From SZUA-320 sp963707875 (GTDB taxonomy: Bacteria > Gemmatimonadota > Gemmatimonadetes > Gemmatimonadales > GWC2-71-9), in the NCBI GenBank assembly GCA_963707875.1, contig CAVPRU010000001.1, forward strand, positions 124,001 through 188,000: a stretch of DNA of 64,000 nt, in the 5' to 3' direction. The translations under genes were made by a program, and so were the position numbers. Of the stretch, positions 45,173 through 53,876 are shown piece after piece. The first letter of the stretch is position 1. Every line of letters starts with the position of its first letter. The notes beneath the pieces were generated by a model, which was not told where the DNA came from, did no database searches, and worked only from the letters and a program-made list of their open reading frames with translations.

Positions 45173-45917
45173 AGAGCACGCTGCCCCCGTTCACGTTGAG
45201 AATCTCCCCGGTGATGTGCCTCGCCAGGTCGCTGCAGAGGAAGAGGATTGGACCCGCCAGATCTTCGGCCGGTGGAATCCGCTGGAGCGGAATCGTGGCC
45301 GTAATCCGGTCCCGGGCATCTCCCTCCAGCGCCGACCAGCTCATCTCGGTGTCGACCCAGCCGGGCGCCACGCTGTTGACGGTGATGCCCGGGGCACACT
45401 CGATCGCCAGCGACTTGGTCACCGAGATCAAGGCGCCCTTGGTCGCCGCGTAGTCGGCGTGAAAGGCCTCGCCCCGCTGGCCGGCGGTGCTGGTCACGAT
45501 CACCACCTGGCCTCCCGTGCGGATATGCGGAATGGCCGCGCGCAGGGTGTAGAAAACCCCGTCGAGGTTGGCGGCAAGGGTGTGGCGCCACCGGGCATCG
45601 TCCATTCCGGCCAGGGCGGTCTCCTCGGTCGGCCAGATGCCGTGGTTGGCCACGAAACTGTCCAACCCGCCGAGTTGGCCGACCAGGCCCCCAATCACCG
45701 TGGCAGCCACTGCGGGATTGCCGAGATCCCCGCCCGCTGCGAATCCCCGACGGCCCTGCGCCGTGATCTCTTTGACGACCGCCTCCGCATCGGCCCCACG
45801 GCGGTGATAGGTGATCGCCACATCGGCGCCGGCTCGGGCAAAGAGCAGCGCGGCCGCCCGGCCGATGCCGCGCGACCCACCGGTGATGAGGACCTTCCGA
45901 CCCCTCAGATCGATCAT
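45165..45917 (-). CDS. Short-chain dehydrogenase/reductase (SDR)
   Basis: 250 residues of classical SDR fold. The cofactor loop is ITGGSRGIGRAAALLFARAG. The active site is YAATK with the upstream Ser in STAGQRG. The family segment ITVNSVAPGWVDTEM and the C-terminal GEILNVNGGSVLCG resemble FabG-type 3-oxoacyl reductases, but many SDRs share them. ATG 45917 overlaps the gmhA stop (ATGA). The substrate is unknown; linkage to gmhA hints at sugar or lipid metabolism. Confidence 0.9.
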   Translation of the reverse strand: MIDLRGRKVLITGGSRGIGRAAALLFARAGADVAITYHRRGADAEAVVKEITAQGRRGFAAGGDLGNPAVAATVIGGLVGQLGGLDSFVANHGIWPTEETALAGMDDARWRHTLAANLDGVFYTLRAAIPHIRTGGQVVIVTSTAGQRGEAFHADYAATKGALISVTKSLAIECAPGITVNSVAPGWVDTEMSWSALEGDARDRITATIPLQRIPPAEDLAGPILFLCSDLARHITGEILNVNGGSVLCG

Positions 45918-46480
45918 GCCTGCTCCTCCATTAGGCCGGCGATGATGTGCTCCGCGGCCAGGTGAATCTCCTGAATCCGACTCGTCTCGTCGGACGGAAC
46001 GATGAAACTCAGGTCGGCCAGCCCGGCAAGCTGCCCTCCCCCCTTGCCCAGAAACGCCACCACCCCGGTCCCGGCAGCATGGGCCGCCCGCGCGGCGGCC
46101 AGCAGGTTCTCGCTCTCGCCACTGGTACTGTGCAGGATCAGCAGATCCTGGGGCCCGCACAGCGCCTCAACCTGCCGGGCGAACACCTGGTCGAACCCGA
46201 GGTCATTGCCGGCCGCGGTCAGCACGCTCGAATCGGTGGTCAGTGCCAGCGCGGCCAAGGCCCGGCGTCCGGGGCGGAGGTACCGCACCAGGTATTCGGC
46301 TGCCACGTGCTGGGCATCCGCGGCGCTGCCACCGTTGCCGGCAAAGTACAGGGTGCCGCCTCGCGCGAGGGTGTCCTGGTAGCGGTGGGCGATCGCCAGC
46401 AGTTGGTCAGCCTGTCCCGCCGAGTCCCGTGCGACCGTCGCCAACTGTTCGAGCCCATGGTGTATGGCTTGGCGATCCAT
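45914..46480 (-). CDS. gmhA: Sedoheptulose-7-phosphate isomerase GmhA-type SIS protein
   Basis: Predicted to convert sedoheptulose-7-phosphate to D-glycero-D-manno-heptose-7-phosphate, the first step to ADP-heptose. About 188 residues, the family size. The SIS fold is seen as YFAGNGGSAADAQHVAAEYL, LTTDSSVLTAAGND and LHSTSGESENLL. The conserved GmhA C-terminus is EIHLAAEHIIAGLME. ATG 46480 shares one base with the preceding stop (TGATG). The next enzyme, HldA, is encoded at 13206-14225. Confidence 0.92.
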   Translation of the reverse strand: MDRQAIHHGLEQLATVARDSAGQADQLLAIAHRYQDTLARGGTLYFAGNGGSAADAQHVAAEYLVRYLRPGRRALAALALTTDSSVLTAAGNDLGFDQVFARQVEALCGPQDLLILHSTSGESENLLAAARAAHAAGTGVVAFLGKGGGQLAGLADLSFIVPSDETSRIQEIHLAAEHIIAGLMEEQA

Positions 46481-47241
46481 CACTCCTCCGGGTTCAGGAG
46501 TTGGCGCAGCCTGACCAGCAACGGCTGTTTGATGGCGAAGGGCGGCACCGGGGTCAGCTCGCCGCCGGCGAGAATGGCGGTCGGGTTGCCACGGGCGAGC
46601 AGATCCGCCTGCTCGTGTCCGCCGAGCTCGGAGAGGGCCAGGAAGGCATCCGGCAACAGCCGGGAGTCTCCATGGTTGTCGCCCGCCAGGATGTCCCCCA
46701 ACCCGGCGGCCAGGAGTGCCCGCGCCCGATCGCCCCGGGTCCTCGGTTGGAACAGGGTGCGAGCATCCAGCTGCATCCGGGCCCCGGCCGCCTTCCACCG
46801 CGCGACAACCTCCGGGGTACAGCAGGTATATCGCTCAGGGTGCGCCAACAGCGGAACCAGGCCGCACTGGGTCACCTGCGACAAGGCGTTCAGCGCGGCG
46901 GGCGGCGCGATCGAGTTGGGGAATTCCACCAGCAGGTACCGCGACTTCCCGAGCCGGAGTTCGGCATGATCTGCGGCCTCCACCGGAAAAGGCCGGTCGA
47001 GCATCAACTCCACCCCGCGAAGGAGCTTGATCCCCTCGGGAATGGCCGGCTTGAGTCGCTCCCAGGCCTCGTCGTGCGCCGGCGGAATGCCCCGCCCGAT
47101 CCGGCTGGCCAGGAAGTGCGGAGTCAGGCAGAGTTGGGTGACTCCACGCTGAGCCATTTTCCGGAGCACGTTGACCGACTGCTCCACCGTGCGAGAGCCG
47201 TCATCGACCCCCGGAAGGAGATGTGAGTGGAGGTCAATCAC
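46480..47241 (-). CDS. CpsB/YwqE-like tyrosine-protein phosphatase (PHP fold)
   Basis: 253 residues of PHP metal-dependent fold. The N-terminal signature MIDLHSHLLPGVDDGSRTVE is diagnostic for the CpsB/CapC/YwqE family, which dephosphorylates bacterial tyrosine kinases in polysaccharide export. Further metal ligands are in CLTPHFL, LLAHPERY and AGDNHGDS. No matching BY-kinase lies in this window. It is placed just before gmhA, which also supports a surface-polysaccharide role. Confidence 0.88.
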   Translation of the reverse strand: MIDLHSHLLPGVDDGSRTVEQSVNVLRKMAQRGVTQLCLTPHFLASRIGRGIPPAHDEAWERLKPAIPEGIKLLRGVELMLDRPFPVEAADHAELRLGKSRYLLVEFPNSIAPPAALNALSQVTQCGLVPLLAHPERYTCCTPEVVARWKAAGARMQLDARTLFQPRTRGDRARALLAAGLGDILAGDNHGDSRLLPDAFLALSELGGHEQADLLARGNPTAILAGGELTPVPPFAIKQPLLVRLRQLLNPEE

Positions 47242-47536
47242 GAAGCGATGAGTCCAGGCGGATGGTCCGGGCCCGGGCCGCCAAGGCGACTGGCTCGGTC
47301 TCGGACTGGCGCAGGAGGGCCAGGGTGATCAGGGCATCGGCGGTCAGCAGATCAATCGCCACCGAGCGACCGGCCTCGGCGCCGCTCGCCGCCGCCAGGG
47401 CCGAGCGGGCGGCCCCGACCAGCGTGGCCACGGCGTCCGGGCCCTCGGCGAACTTGCGGTAGTACTGGACCCGACGACAGAGGGCTTCCGGCGCCCCCTC
47501 GGTCCGAGCGGCGAGCCACTCGTCGAGCGCCGTCAT
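47234..47536 (-). CDS. Small conserved-looking hypothetical protein
   Basis: 100 residues, Ala/Leu-rich and probably all helical (RRVQYYRKFAEGPDAVATLV, LLTADALITLALLRQ). No signal peptide, membrane helix or catalytic motif is seen, and I do not recognise the family. It is considered real because its ATG overlaps the alaS stop as ATGA, its end overlaps the next gene by 8 bases, and its codon use matches its neighbours. Confidence 0.65.
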   Translation of the reverse strand: MTALDEWLAARTEGAPEALCRRVQYYRKFAEGPDAVATLVGAARSALAAASGAEAGRSVAIDLLTADALITLALLRQSETEPVALAARARTIRLDSSLRD

Positions 47537-50163
47537 TCCCCGAGCCAGTCCTTCACCAGGGCCGGGACGGCAGCCCGAGCCTCGGGCAGCCGAGCCGGAT
47601 CACCCGCACCCGCCGAGGCGAAATGGGGCCGGCCACCGCCCTTGCCGCCGCTCAGCGAGGCGATCCGATTGACCAGGTCTCCGGCCTTGAGTCCGCGCTG
47701 CACCAGGTCGTCAGTCAGGGCGACGTGTACCGCTCCGCGGCCGGTCGACCCGAACAGCACCAGAACCCGTCCGGGGCCGACCGAGCGAAACCGGTCGGCG
47801 ATGCCCCCCAGCTCATCCCGATCCTCGCTGGAGGTGTCGGCCACGGTGACGGTGACCCCGTTGACCTCCAGGAGCGACTCCGACGAGACCCCAGCGGCCC
47901 CGCTGGCCATCGCTTCGGCCAACCGGGCTTCCAGCCGATCGCGCTCCGCCAGCAACTGCTCCAGCCGCCGCGCCACGTGCTCGGGTTGCGCCTTGAGGCT
48001 GGTCGCCACCTCATGGAGCCGATCCCCGAGCGATTCCACGTCCGCATAGGCACGCCGTCCCGTCACGGCTTCGATCCGCCGCACCCCGGCCGCCACGCCA
48101 CCCTGCGACACGAAACGGAAGAGGCCCAGCGCACCGGTCGAGGCGACGTGGGTCCCGCCGCACAGTTCGATCGAGGCCCCCATGACCACCACCCGGACCT
48201 TGTCACCGTACTTCTCGGTGAAGAACGCCATGGCGCCGAGTTCCAGAGCATCGGGATAGGCCATAACCCGGGTATCGACCACGTGATTGGCCCAGACCTG
48301 CTCGTTGACCTCCCGTTCGACCCGCTCGAGCTGATCCGGATCGATGGGCCCGTGATGGCTGAAGTCAAACCGGAGCCGGTCCGGATCCACCAGGGATCCC
48401 TGCTGGCGGACGTGCTCGCCCAGGTGACGGCGAAGTGCCGCGTGTACCAGGTGGGTGGCCGAGTGGTTCCGCTCGATGTCGCGGCGGCGGGCCAGGTCGA
48501 CAACGGCCTGCACCTCGCCGGGGGCGAATGTCCCGTCGAGGCTCCCGCTCACCACGGTGCCACGTTTTCCGGGAGCGACCTGATCGACCGTGAGGGTCCA
48601 GTCGTCGCTCACCACCCGACCGGTATCGCTCACCTGACCGCCCGACTCCAGGTAGAAGGGGTTCCGTTGGAGCAGCAGATCGACCCGGTTGCCCTCCTGG
48701 CGGTAGGCCAGCACGGCGGACTCGACGTCGGTCGCCTCGTAGCCGACGAACTTCTGGCGGCCGCGGTGCGCCGAGAGCCACTTTCCGCCCCGGCGCCCGA
48801 CCGCCGGCCTGCCGGAGCTGGCAGCCCGCCGGGATTCCTTGCGTGCTTCGCGAGACCGCTCCCGCTGGCCGTCGAGCGCCTGTTCAAAGCCGTCCACGTC
48901 GACCGAGACGCCCCGCTCACTGGTAATCAGCTGGGTGAGGTCGATCGGAAAGCCGTAGGTGTCATAGAGCTTGAACGCTTCATCACCAGAAATCCGCTGG
49001 ATCCCCGCGGCGAAGAGTTCGTCGAGCCGGCGAAGTCCGCCATCGATCGTCTCCAGGAACCGCTCCTCCTCGTTCCGGGTGACGTCGCGGATGAACTCGG
49101 CCTTCTCCACCAGCGTCGGGTAGGCTCGGCCCATCTCGGCCACCACGATGTCGGTCAGGGGCGCCAGGGTGGGCTCTTTCCGACCCAGCACCCAGGCATT
49201 CCGAACCCCGCGGCGCAGAATCCGTCGCAGGACGTATCCCCTCCCCTCGTTGGACGGGAACACCCCGTCGGCCAACAGGAAGGCGACCGCCCGGGCGTGG
49301 TCCGCCAGCACCCGGTAGGAGGCCCCGACCCCGTCGGCACTCCCAGGATACGGAGCCCCGACCAGTTCGCCGACCTTCTCGAGCAGGGTCCGGAACCCGT
49401 CGGTGTGGAAGTTGTCGTCCACGTCCTGCATCACCGCTGCGATTCGCTCCAGGCCCGCCCCGGTATCGACCGAGGGTTTGGGCAACGGCGTCAGGGTGCC
49501 GTCCTCCGACCGGTCGAACTGCATGAACACCAGGTTCCAGATCTCCAGAAACCGGCCCTCCTCGGCCAGTCGTTCGAACTCGGGCGCGGGAAGATCCTTC
49601 GACCGAGCTCCCTGCTCCCACTCAAGATCCACATAGATCTCCGAGCACGGTCCGCAGGGACCCGTGTCGCCCATCTGCCAGAAGTTGTCCCTGTCCCCGA
49701 GCCCGTAGATCCGGCTGTCGGGGAGATGGGCGATTTCGCGCCATAGCCGGCGGGCTTCGTCGTCAGTATGGTGGATTGTCACCCGGAGCCGGTCGGCCGG
49801 GATTCCGAGGAACTCTGGGCTGGTGACGAATTCCCACGCGAAGCGGATCGCGTCCCGCTTGAAGTAGTCGCCGAAAGAAAAGTTCCCCAGCATCTCGAAG
49901 AAGGTGTGGTGCCGCTTGGTGTGGCCCACCACCTCCAGATCGTTGTGTTTGCCTCCCGCCCGGACGCACTTCTGGACCGTCACCGCCCGTTGGTAGTCCC
50001 GGTGTTCCTGACCGAGAAAGCTGCGCTTGAACTGCACCATTCCGGCGTTGGTGAACAGCAGGGTCGGGTCGTCGGCCGGCACCAAGGAGGCCGACGGCAC
50101 TTCATGGTGCCCGCGGTCGGCGAAGAACTGGATGAATCGACTGCGTATCTCGGAGGAGAGCAT
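47533..50163 (-). CDS. alaS: Alanyl-tRNA synthetase
   Basis: Charges tRNA-Ala and edits mischarged Ser/Gly. 876 residues, full length. The class II core has PTLLFTNAGMVQFKRSFLGQ and MLGNFSFGDYFKRDAI. The editing domain has HSATHLVHAALRRHLGEHV with the zinc-binding HxxxH, and CGGTHVASTGALG. The C-Ala domain ends with GGKGGGRPHFASAGAG. It follows recX by about 70 bases; the order recA-recX-alaS is also known from proteobacteria. Confidence 0.98.
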   Translation of the reverse strand: MLSSEIRSRFIQFFADRGHHEVPSASLVPADDPTLLFTNAGMVQFKRSFLGQEHRDYQRAVTVQKCVRAGGKHNDLEVVGHTKRHHTFFEMLGNFSFGDYFKRDAIRFAWEFVTSPEFLGIPADRLRVTIHHTDDEARRLWREIAHLPDSRIYGLGDRDNFWQMGDTGPCGPCSEIYVDLEWEQGARSKDLPAPEFERLAEEGRFLEIWNLVFMQFDRSEDGTLTPLPKPSVDTGAGLERIAAVMQDVDDNFHTDGFRTLLEKVGELVGAPYPGSADGVGASYRVLADHARAVAFLLADGVFPSNEGRGYVLRRILRRGVRNAWVLGRKEPTLAPLTDIVVAEMGRAYPTLVEKAEFIRDVTRNEEERFLETIDGGLRRLDELFAAGIQRISGDEAFKLYDTYGFPIDLTQLITSERGVSVDVDGFEQALDGQRERSREARKESRRAASSGRPAVGRRGGKWLSAHRGRQKFVGYEATDVESAVLAYRQEGNRVDLLLQRNPFYLESGGQVSDTGRVVSDDWTLTVDQVAPGKRGTVVSGSLDGTFAPGEVQAVVDLARRRDIERNHSATHLVHAALRRHLGEHVRQQGSLVDPDRLRFDFSHHGPIDPDQLERVEREVNEQVWANHVVDTRVMAYPDALELGAMAFFTEKYGDKVRVVVMGASIELCGGTHVASTGALGLFRFVSQGGVAAGVRRIEAVTGRRAYADVESLGDRLHEVATSLKAQPEHVARRLEQLLAERDRLEARLAEAMASGAAGVSSESLLEVNGVTVTVADTSSEDRDELGGIADRFRSVGPGRVLVLFGSTGRGAVHVALTDDLVQRGLKAGDLVNRIASLSGGKGGGRPHFASAGAGDPARLPEARAAVPALVKDWLGE

Positions 50164-50233
50164 GGCTGGAAATATAACGCCTGACGTGAGTTACGGCCCC
50201 TCTGCCATGGCGTGGCGGCGGCAAACCCGGGCG

Positions 50234-50851
50234 TCAGGTCCCGACCACTTCGCGGACCATCTCCCGAACCGTCGTGCCCCGGTAGCCGCGCCGTGCCAGA
50301 AAGGCGGTGACCCGGCGAATTCGGTCCGGCCGGGGAAGGTGCTGCAACTGGCCTGCCCGCTTCCGGGCCAGGCTGACGATCCGCTCGTCCACCGCCTCGT
50401 CCGACACCACCTCCGCCAGCAATCGATCGGTCACCGCGGTGGGGATGCCGGCCTGGGCCAGTTCCAGGCGGAGCCGGGCGGGGCCCCGCCCCCGGGCAAA
50501 TCGGGTCTCGATGAAGTGCCGCGCGTGTTGCTCGTCATCCATGAGACCCGCGGCAGTGGCCCGGGCGATCGCCTGCTCGGCGGCCTCCGGGGGATGGCCC
50601 TTCTGGACCAGCCGCCGACAGAGATCCCGACTGGCGAACGACCGTCGTTCCAGGCAGCGGAGCGCGGTGCGATAGGCGGCCACCGCGTCGGCCTCCCGGC
50701 CAAGGACCCCCCGATGCTCCTCGGTCAGCGCGGTGCCGGCCACCAGGCCCAGCCGGTCAATGAGTTCGGCGGGCACGGTCAGGTACGGCTCCTCATCCAC
50801 AAACACCCGAGCCACCCCCGGTCGCCGGTCATCAAGGGCGATCCGGGTCAC
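50234..50851 (-). CDS. recX: RecA regulator RecX
   Basis: Modulates RecA filament extension. About 205 residues from GTG 50851 (VTRIALDDRRPGVARVFVDE), which matches the usual TRI-type N-terminus. ATG codons at 50881 and 50878, inside the end of recA, would add ten or nine residues. The three-helix RecX repeats are visible: ALRCLERRSFASRDLCRRLV, GLMDDEQHARHFIETR and RVTAFLARRGYRGTTVREMV. It lies just after recA, as in many bacteria. Confidence 0.9.
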   Translation of the reverse strand: MTRIALDDRRPGVARVFVDEEPYLTVPAELIDRLGLVAGTALTEEHRGVLGREADAVAAYRTALRCLERRSFASRDLCRRLVQKGHPPEAAEQAIARATAAGLMDDEQHARHFIETRFARGRGPARLRLELAQAGIPTAVTDRLLAEVVSDEAVDERIVSLARKRAGQLQHLPRPDRIRRVTAFLARRGYRGTTVREMVREVVGT

Positions 50852-50867
50852 CAGGGACCCTGCCGAG

Positions 50868-51947
50868 CTACTCCTCATCATCGCTGACGTCAGGCTCCTC
50901 GGCCCCGGCGCCGTTCGACTCGACCCCGCCCTTGATCCCGAGGAACTCCTTGACCCGGACCTCGACCTCGGCAGCGACCTCGGGGTTGTCCTTGAGGAAG
51001 AGCTTGGCGTTCTCACGTCCCTGGCCAATCCGCTGCTCGCCGTAGCTGTACCAGGCCCCGGACTTCTGGATGATGTTGGCCTCCGAGGCGATGTCCACCA
51101 GGAGTGAAGTGTGGCTGATGCCCTCGTCGAACATGACGTCGAACTCTGCCTGCTTGAAGGGCGGCGCCACCTTGTTCTTGACCACTTTGACCCGGACCCG
51201 ACTGCCGACGATGTTCTCCCGGTCCTTGACTGGGCCGATCCGCCGGATGTCGAGCCGGAGTGACGCGTAGAACTTGAGCGCCTTGCCACCGGTGGTGGTC
51301 TCGGGGTTCCCGAACATGACCCCGATCTTTTCCCGCAGCTGATTGATGAACACCACCGACGCCTTGGACCGGTTGATCGAGCCGGCCAGCTTCCGGAGCG
51401 CCTGACTCATGAGCCGGGCCTGGAGCCCAACATGGCTGTCGCCCATGTCGCCCTCGATTTCGGCCTTGGGCACCAGAGCGGCCACCGAGTCGATCACGAT
51501 CAGGTCGACCGCGCCGGAACGGACTAGAATCTCGACGATCTCCAGCGCCTGCTCGCCGGTATCGGGCTGGGAGACCAGCAGGTTGTCCACGTCCACCCCG
51601 AGCTTCCGGGCGTAATCCACATCGAGGGCGTGCTCCGCATCTACATAAGCGGCGACCCCCCCGGCCCGCTGCACGTTGGCGGCGAGGTGCAGCGTCAGGG
51701 TGGTCTTGCCGGAGGACTCAGGACCGTAGATCTCGGTAATTCGGCCCCGGGGCACCCCCCCCACCCCGGTGGCCGCGTCCAGATTGATGGCCCCGGTCGG
51801 AATCGCGGAAATCTTTTCCCGCGGCGAATCAGATCCCATCCGCATGATGGAACCGCGACCGAGCTGCTTTTCGATCTGGGCGATGGCGAGGCCCAAGGCC
51901 TTCTTCCGCTCGCCGTCCGCCTTGGTTTCGCTGGTGGCAGTTGCCAT
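50868..51947 (-). CDS. recA: Recombinase RecA
   Basis: Strand-exchange ATPase and SOS co-protease. About 359 residues. Walker A is GPESSGKTTLTLHLAA and Walker B is VDLIVIDSVAAL. Loop 1 has EGDMGDSHVGLQARLMSQAL and loop 2 has NQLREKIGVMFGNPETTTGG. The C-terminus is acidic (EEPDVSDDEE), as is usual. ATG 51947 is chosen because a GAGGA site lies just upstream; an ATG 13 codons earlier has none. A candidate promoter lies at 52004-52032. Confidence 0.98.
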   Translation of the reverse strand: MATATSETKADGERKKALGLAIAQIEKQLGRGSIMRMGSDSPREKISAIPTGAINLDAATGVGGVPRGRITEIYGPESSGKTTLTLHLAANVQRAGGVAAYVDAEHALDVDYARKLGVDVDNLLVSQPDTGEQALEIVEILVRSGAVDLIVIDSVAALVPKAEIEGDMGDSHVGLQARLMSQALRKLAGSINRSKASVVFINQLREKIGVMFGNPETTTGGKALKFYASLRLDIRRIGPVKDRENIVGSRVRVKVVKNKVAPPFKQAEFDVMFDEGISHTSLLVDIASEANIIQKSGAWYSYGEQRIGQGRENAKLFLKDNPEVAAEVEVRVKEFLGIKGGVESNGAGAEEPDVSDDEE

Positions 51948-52003
51948 TTCCGTCCTCTGGTCTAAAAGTGATTGTTTTTGCAACACATCGGTACCGCCAG
52001 TAC

Positions 52004-52032
52004 ACGATAACCCGAAGATTGGCCGAACACAA
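52004..52032 (-). promoter_or_regulatory. Candidate recA promoter
   Basis: On the minus strand, TTGTGT (52032-52027) and TATCGT (52009-52004) are separated by 17 bases, a sigma-70-like layout with 3/6 and 4/6 consensus matches. It sits about 57 bases before the recA start. GTAC-N5-GTAC (51990-52002) lies just downstream of the -10 and could be an operator, but no known LexA box was recognised. Confidence 0.35.
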
Positions 52033-52039
52033 GTGCCAC

Positions 52040-52444
52040 TTAGACACTTTCACGCCATGCGTCCTCCAAGTGACTCAATCGAGGGCAACCGGGGGCCAGC
52101 TCCACCGAGACCAGGTCGAACCGGTATTGGTCCCCCGGCCGCCCATGCTCCCGGCTCCACCACCGGGCCCCCAGGGCCAGGGCCCGGCGCTTCTTCCAGC
52201 CGATCGCCTCCCCCGGGGTGCCGTGGCGGCTCCCTCGCCTGGTCTTGACCTCCACAAAGGCCACCAGGCGGCCGCGCCGGATGACCAAGTCCAGATCATG
52301 GCGGCCAAAGCGGTACCGGTGGGCCTCGATCGTCCACCCTCGGGCAGCCAACCAAGTCAGGGCGACAAGTTCGCCTTGGACCCCGGTCTGCTGGCGGGGG
52401 TCGCGAAACTCCTCGAACGGAACCCGGGGACGTCTCGGCGCCAT
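52040..52444 (-). CDS. yraN: YraN family (UPF0102) nuclease-fold protein
   Basis: About 134 residues of restriction-endonuclease-like fold. Family hallmarks are QQTGVQGELVALTWLAARGW, YRFGRHDLDLVIRRG and VAFVEVKTRRGSRHGTP, giving the D-x(n)-ExK nuclease pattern. The biological role is not established. ATG 52444 is chosen because the upstream extension is not family-like. It lies 92 bases before recA, separated by the candidate recA promoter. Confidence 0.88.
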   Translation of the reverse strand: MAPRRPRVPFEEFRDPRQQTGVQGELVALTWLAARGWTIEAHRYRFGRHDLDLVIRRGRLVAFVEVKTRRGSRHGTPGEAIGWKKRRALALGARWWSREHGRPGDQYRFDLVSVELAPGCPRLSHLEDAWRESV

Positions 52445-52581
52445 GGCCCAGGCTAGCGCTTCCCTGTCCCGCCCGGGTACCAAAGCCACGCCCGTCAGGG
52501 CGAAACCCCAGACCACCGCGACTCGGGTTGACTCTGCTTCCCGTCAACCACTTCATTCGGCTTCCATCACCCCAGGCCTCC

Positions 52582-53874
52582 ATGACGCTCCCGGTTGCCA
52601 GCGACAACCTGACCCCCGAAGCCCGGGCCCTCCGTCCTTCCGCCACCTTGGCCATCAATGAGCTGAGCGCCGACCTCGTCCGGCAGGGTCGGACCGTCTA
52701 TCGGCTGGGACTGGGTCAGTCCCCCTTCCCGGTGCCACCGACCGTGGTCGAGTCACTGCGGCGACACGCGCCCGAGAAGGACTACCTGCCGGTCCGTGGC
52801 CTCCCTGCCCTCCGCCAGGCGGTGACCGGGCACGTGGAGCGCTACACCGGGCTCCACTTCGACCCGGCGTTGGTCCAGGTAGGACCCGGATCCAAGGAGC
52901 TGATCTTCCTCACTCAGTTGATTCTCAACGTGGAACTCATCCTGCCCAGCCCCTCCTGGGTTTCCTATGAGCCCCAGGGGATCCTGGCCGGCCGGAAGAT
53001 CGTCTGGCTCGATACCACCCGGACGGACCGGTGGAACCTCCGGCCCGAGGTGTTGGAGAACTGGTGTGCCGCCAGCGTCCCGCGCCGGCGCCTGCTGATC
53101 CTCAACTACCCCAATAACCCCAGCGGGGCGACCCTGGACGAGGCCACCATTCGTCAGCTGGCGGAAGTGGCCCGAAGGTACGGGGTGCTGATCATCTCCG
53201 ATGAGATCTATGGCCTGGTGGATCACCTGGGGGGCCATGCCAGCATCGCCCGGCACTACCCCGAGGGCACCATCGTCAGTACCGGGCTCAGCAAGTGGTG
53301 TGGCGCGGGCGGGTGGAGACTCGGGGCCATGTTGTTCCCCCGGGAGCTCAGCTGGCTGGCCGATGCGCTCGCCGCGACGGCCAGCGAGACCTTCACCACG
53401 GTAAGCGCCCCGATCCAGTACGCCGGGGTCACCGCCTTCCAGGGTGGGCCAGAGATCGATGACTACTTGCACCACTCGCGCCGGATCCTGCGAGCGGTGG
53501 GCCGATGGTGCGCCGCTACCCTGCGGGCCGGCGGACTCGCCGCGGACGATCCCGAGGGAGGGTTCTACCTCCTCCCCGACGCCGAGGCCTTTGCGCCGGC
53601 GCTGGCCAGGCGCGGCATCAGGGACAGTGCCGGCATGGTCAACCGAATTCTGGCCGACACCGGGGTGGCTCTGCTCCCGGGATCGGTCTTTGGCCGTCCT
53701 CCCGAGGAGCTGACCTTCCGACTGTCCTACGTGGACTTCGACGGCGCCGCCGCCCTCGCGGCCAGTGCCGCCAGCGCTGAGAACGCGCTCGGAGAGTCGT
53801 TCCTCCTCCAACATGCCCCGCGCGTCGTGACCGCGATGCACGCCCTGACCTCCTGGTTCCCCGAGGCCACCTGA
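52582..53874 (+). CDS. Class I/II pyridoxal-phosphate aminotransferase
   Basis: About 430 residues of AspC-like fold type I. Visible features are YRLGLGQSPFPVPP, LPVRGLPALRQAV, ILNYPNNPSGATLDE and IISDEIYGLVDH. The PLP Lys is in STGLSKWCGAGGWRLG. Substrate Arg candidates are in the C-terminal TFRLSYVDFD. It probably acts on an acidic or aromatic amino acid, but specificity is not readable. ATG 52582 is chosen over an earlier ATG at 52528 because the added residues are not family-like. The next gene starts 2 bases after the stop. Confidence 0.9.
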   Translation: MTLPVASDNLTPEARALRPSATLAINELSADLVRQGRTVYRLGLGQSPFPVPPTVVESLRRHAPEKDYLPVRGLPALRQAVTGHVERYTGLHFDPALVQVGPGSKELIFLTQLILNVELILPSPSWVSYEPQGILAGRKIVWLDTTRTDRWNLRPEVLENWCAASVPRRRLLILNYPNNPSGATLDEATIRQLAEVARRYGVLIISDEIYGLVDHLGGHASIARHYPEGTIVSTGLSKWCGAGGWRLGAMLFPRELSWLADALAATASETFTTVSAPIQYAGVTAFQGGPEIDDYLHHSRRILRAVGRWCAATLRAGGLAADDPEGGFYLLPDAEAFAPALARRGIRDSAGMVNRILADTGVALLPGSVFGRPPEELTFRLSYVDFDGAAALAASAASAENALGESFLLQHAPRVVTAMHALTSWFPEAT

Positions 53875-53876
53875 TC

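Noticed and set aside
50234..51289. RecX fused to a 140-residue Ser/Arg-rich N-terminus
   Set aside because: The extension is recA read out of frame; the RecX fold begins at VTRIALDD.
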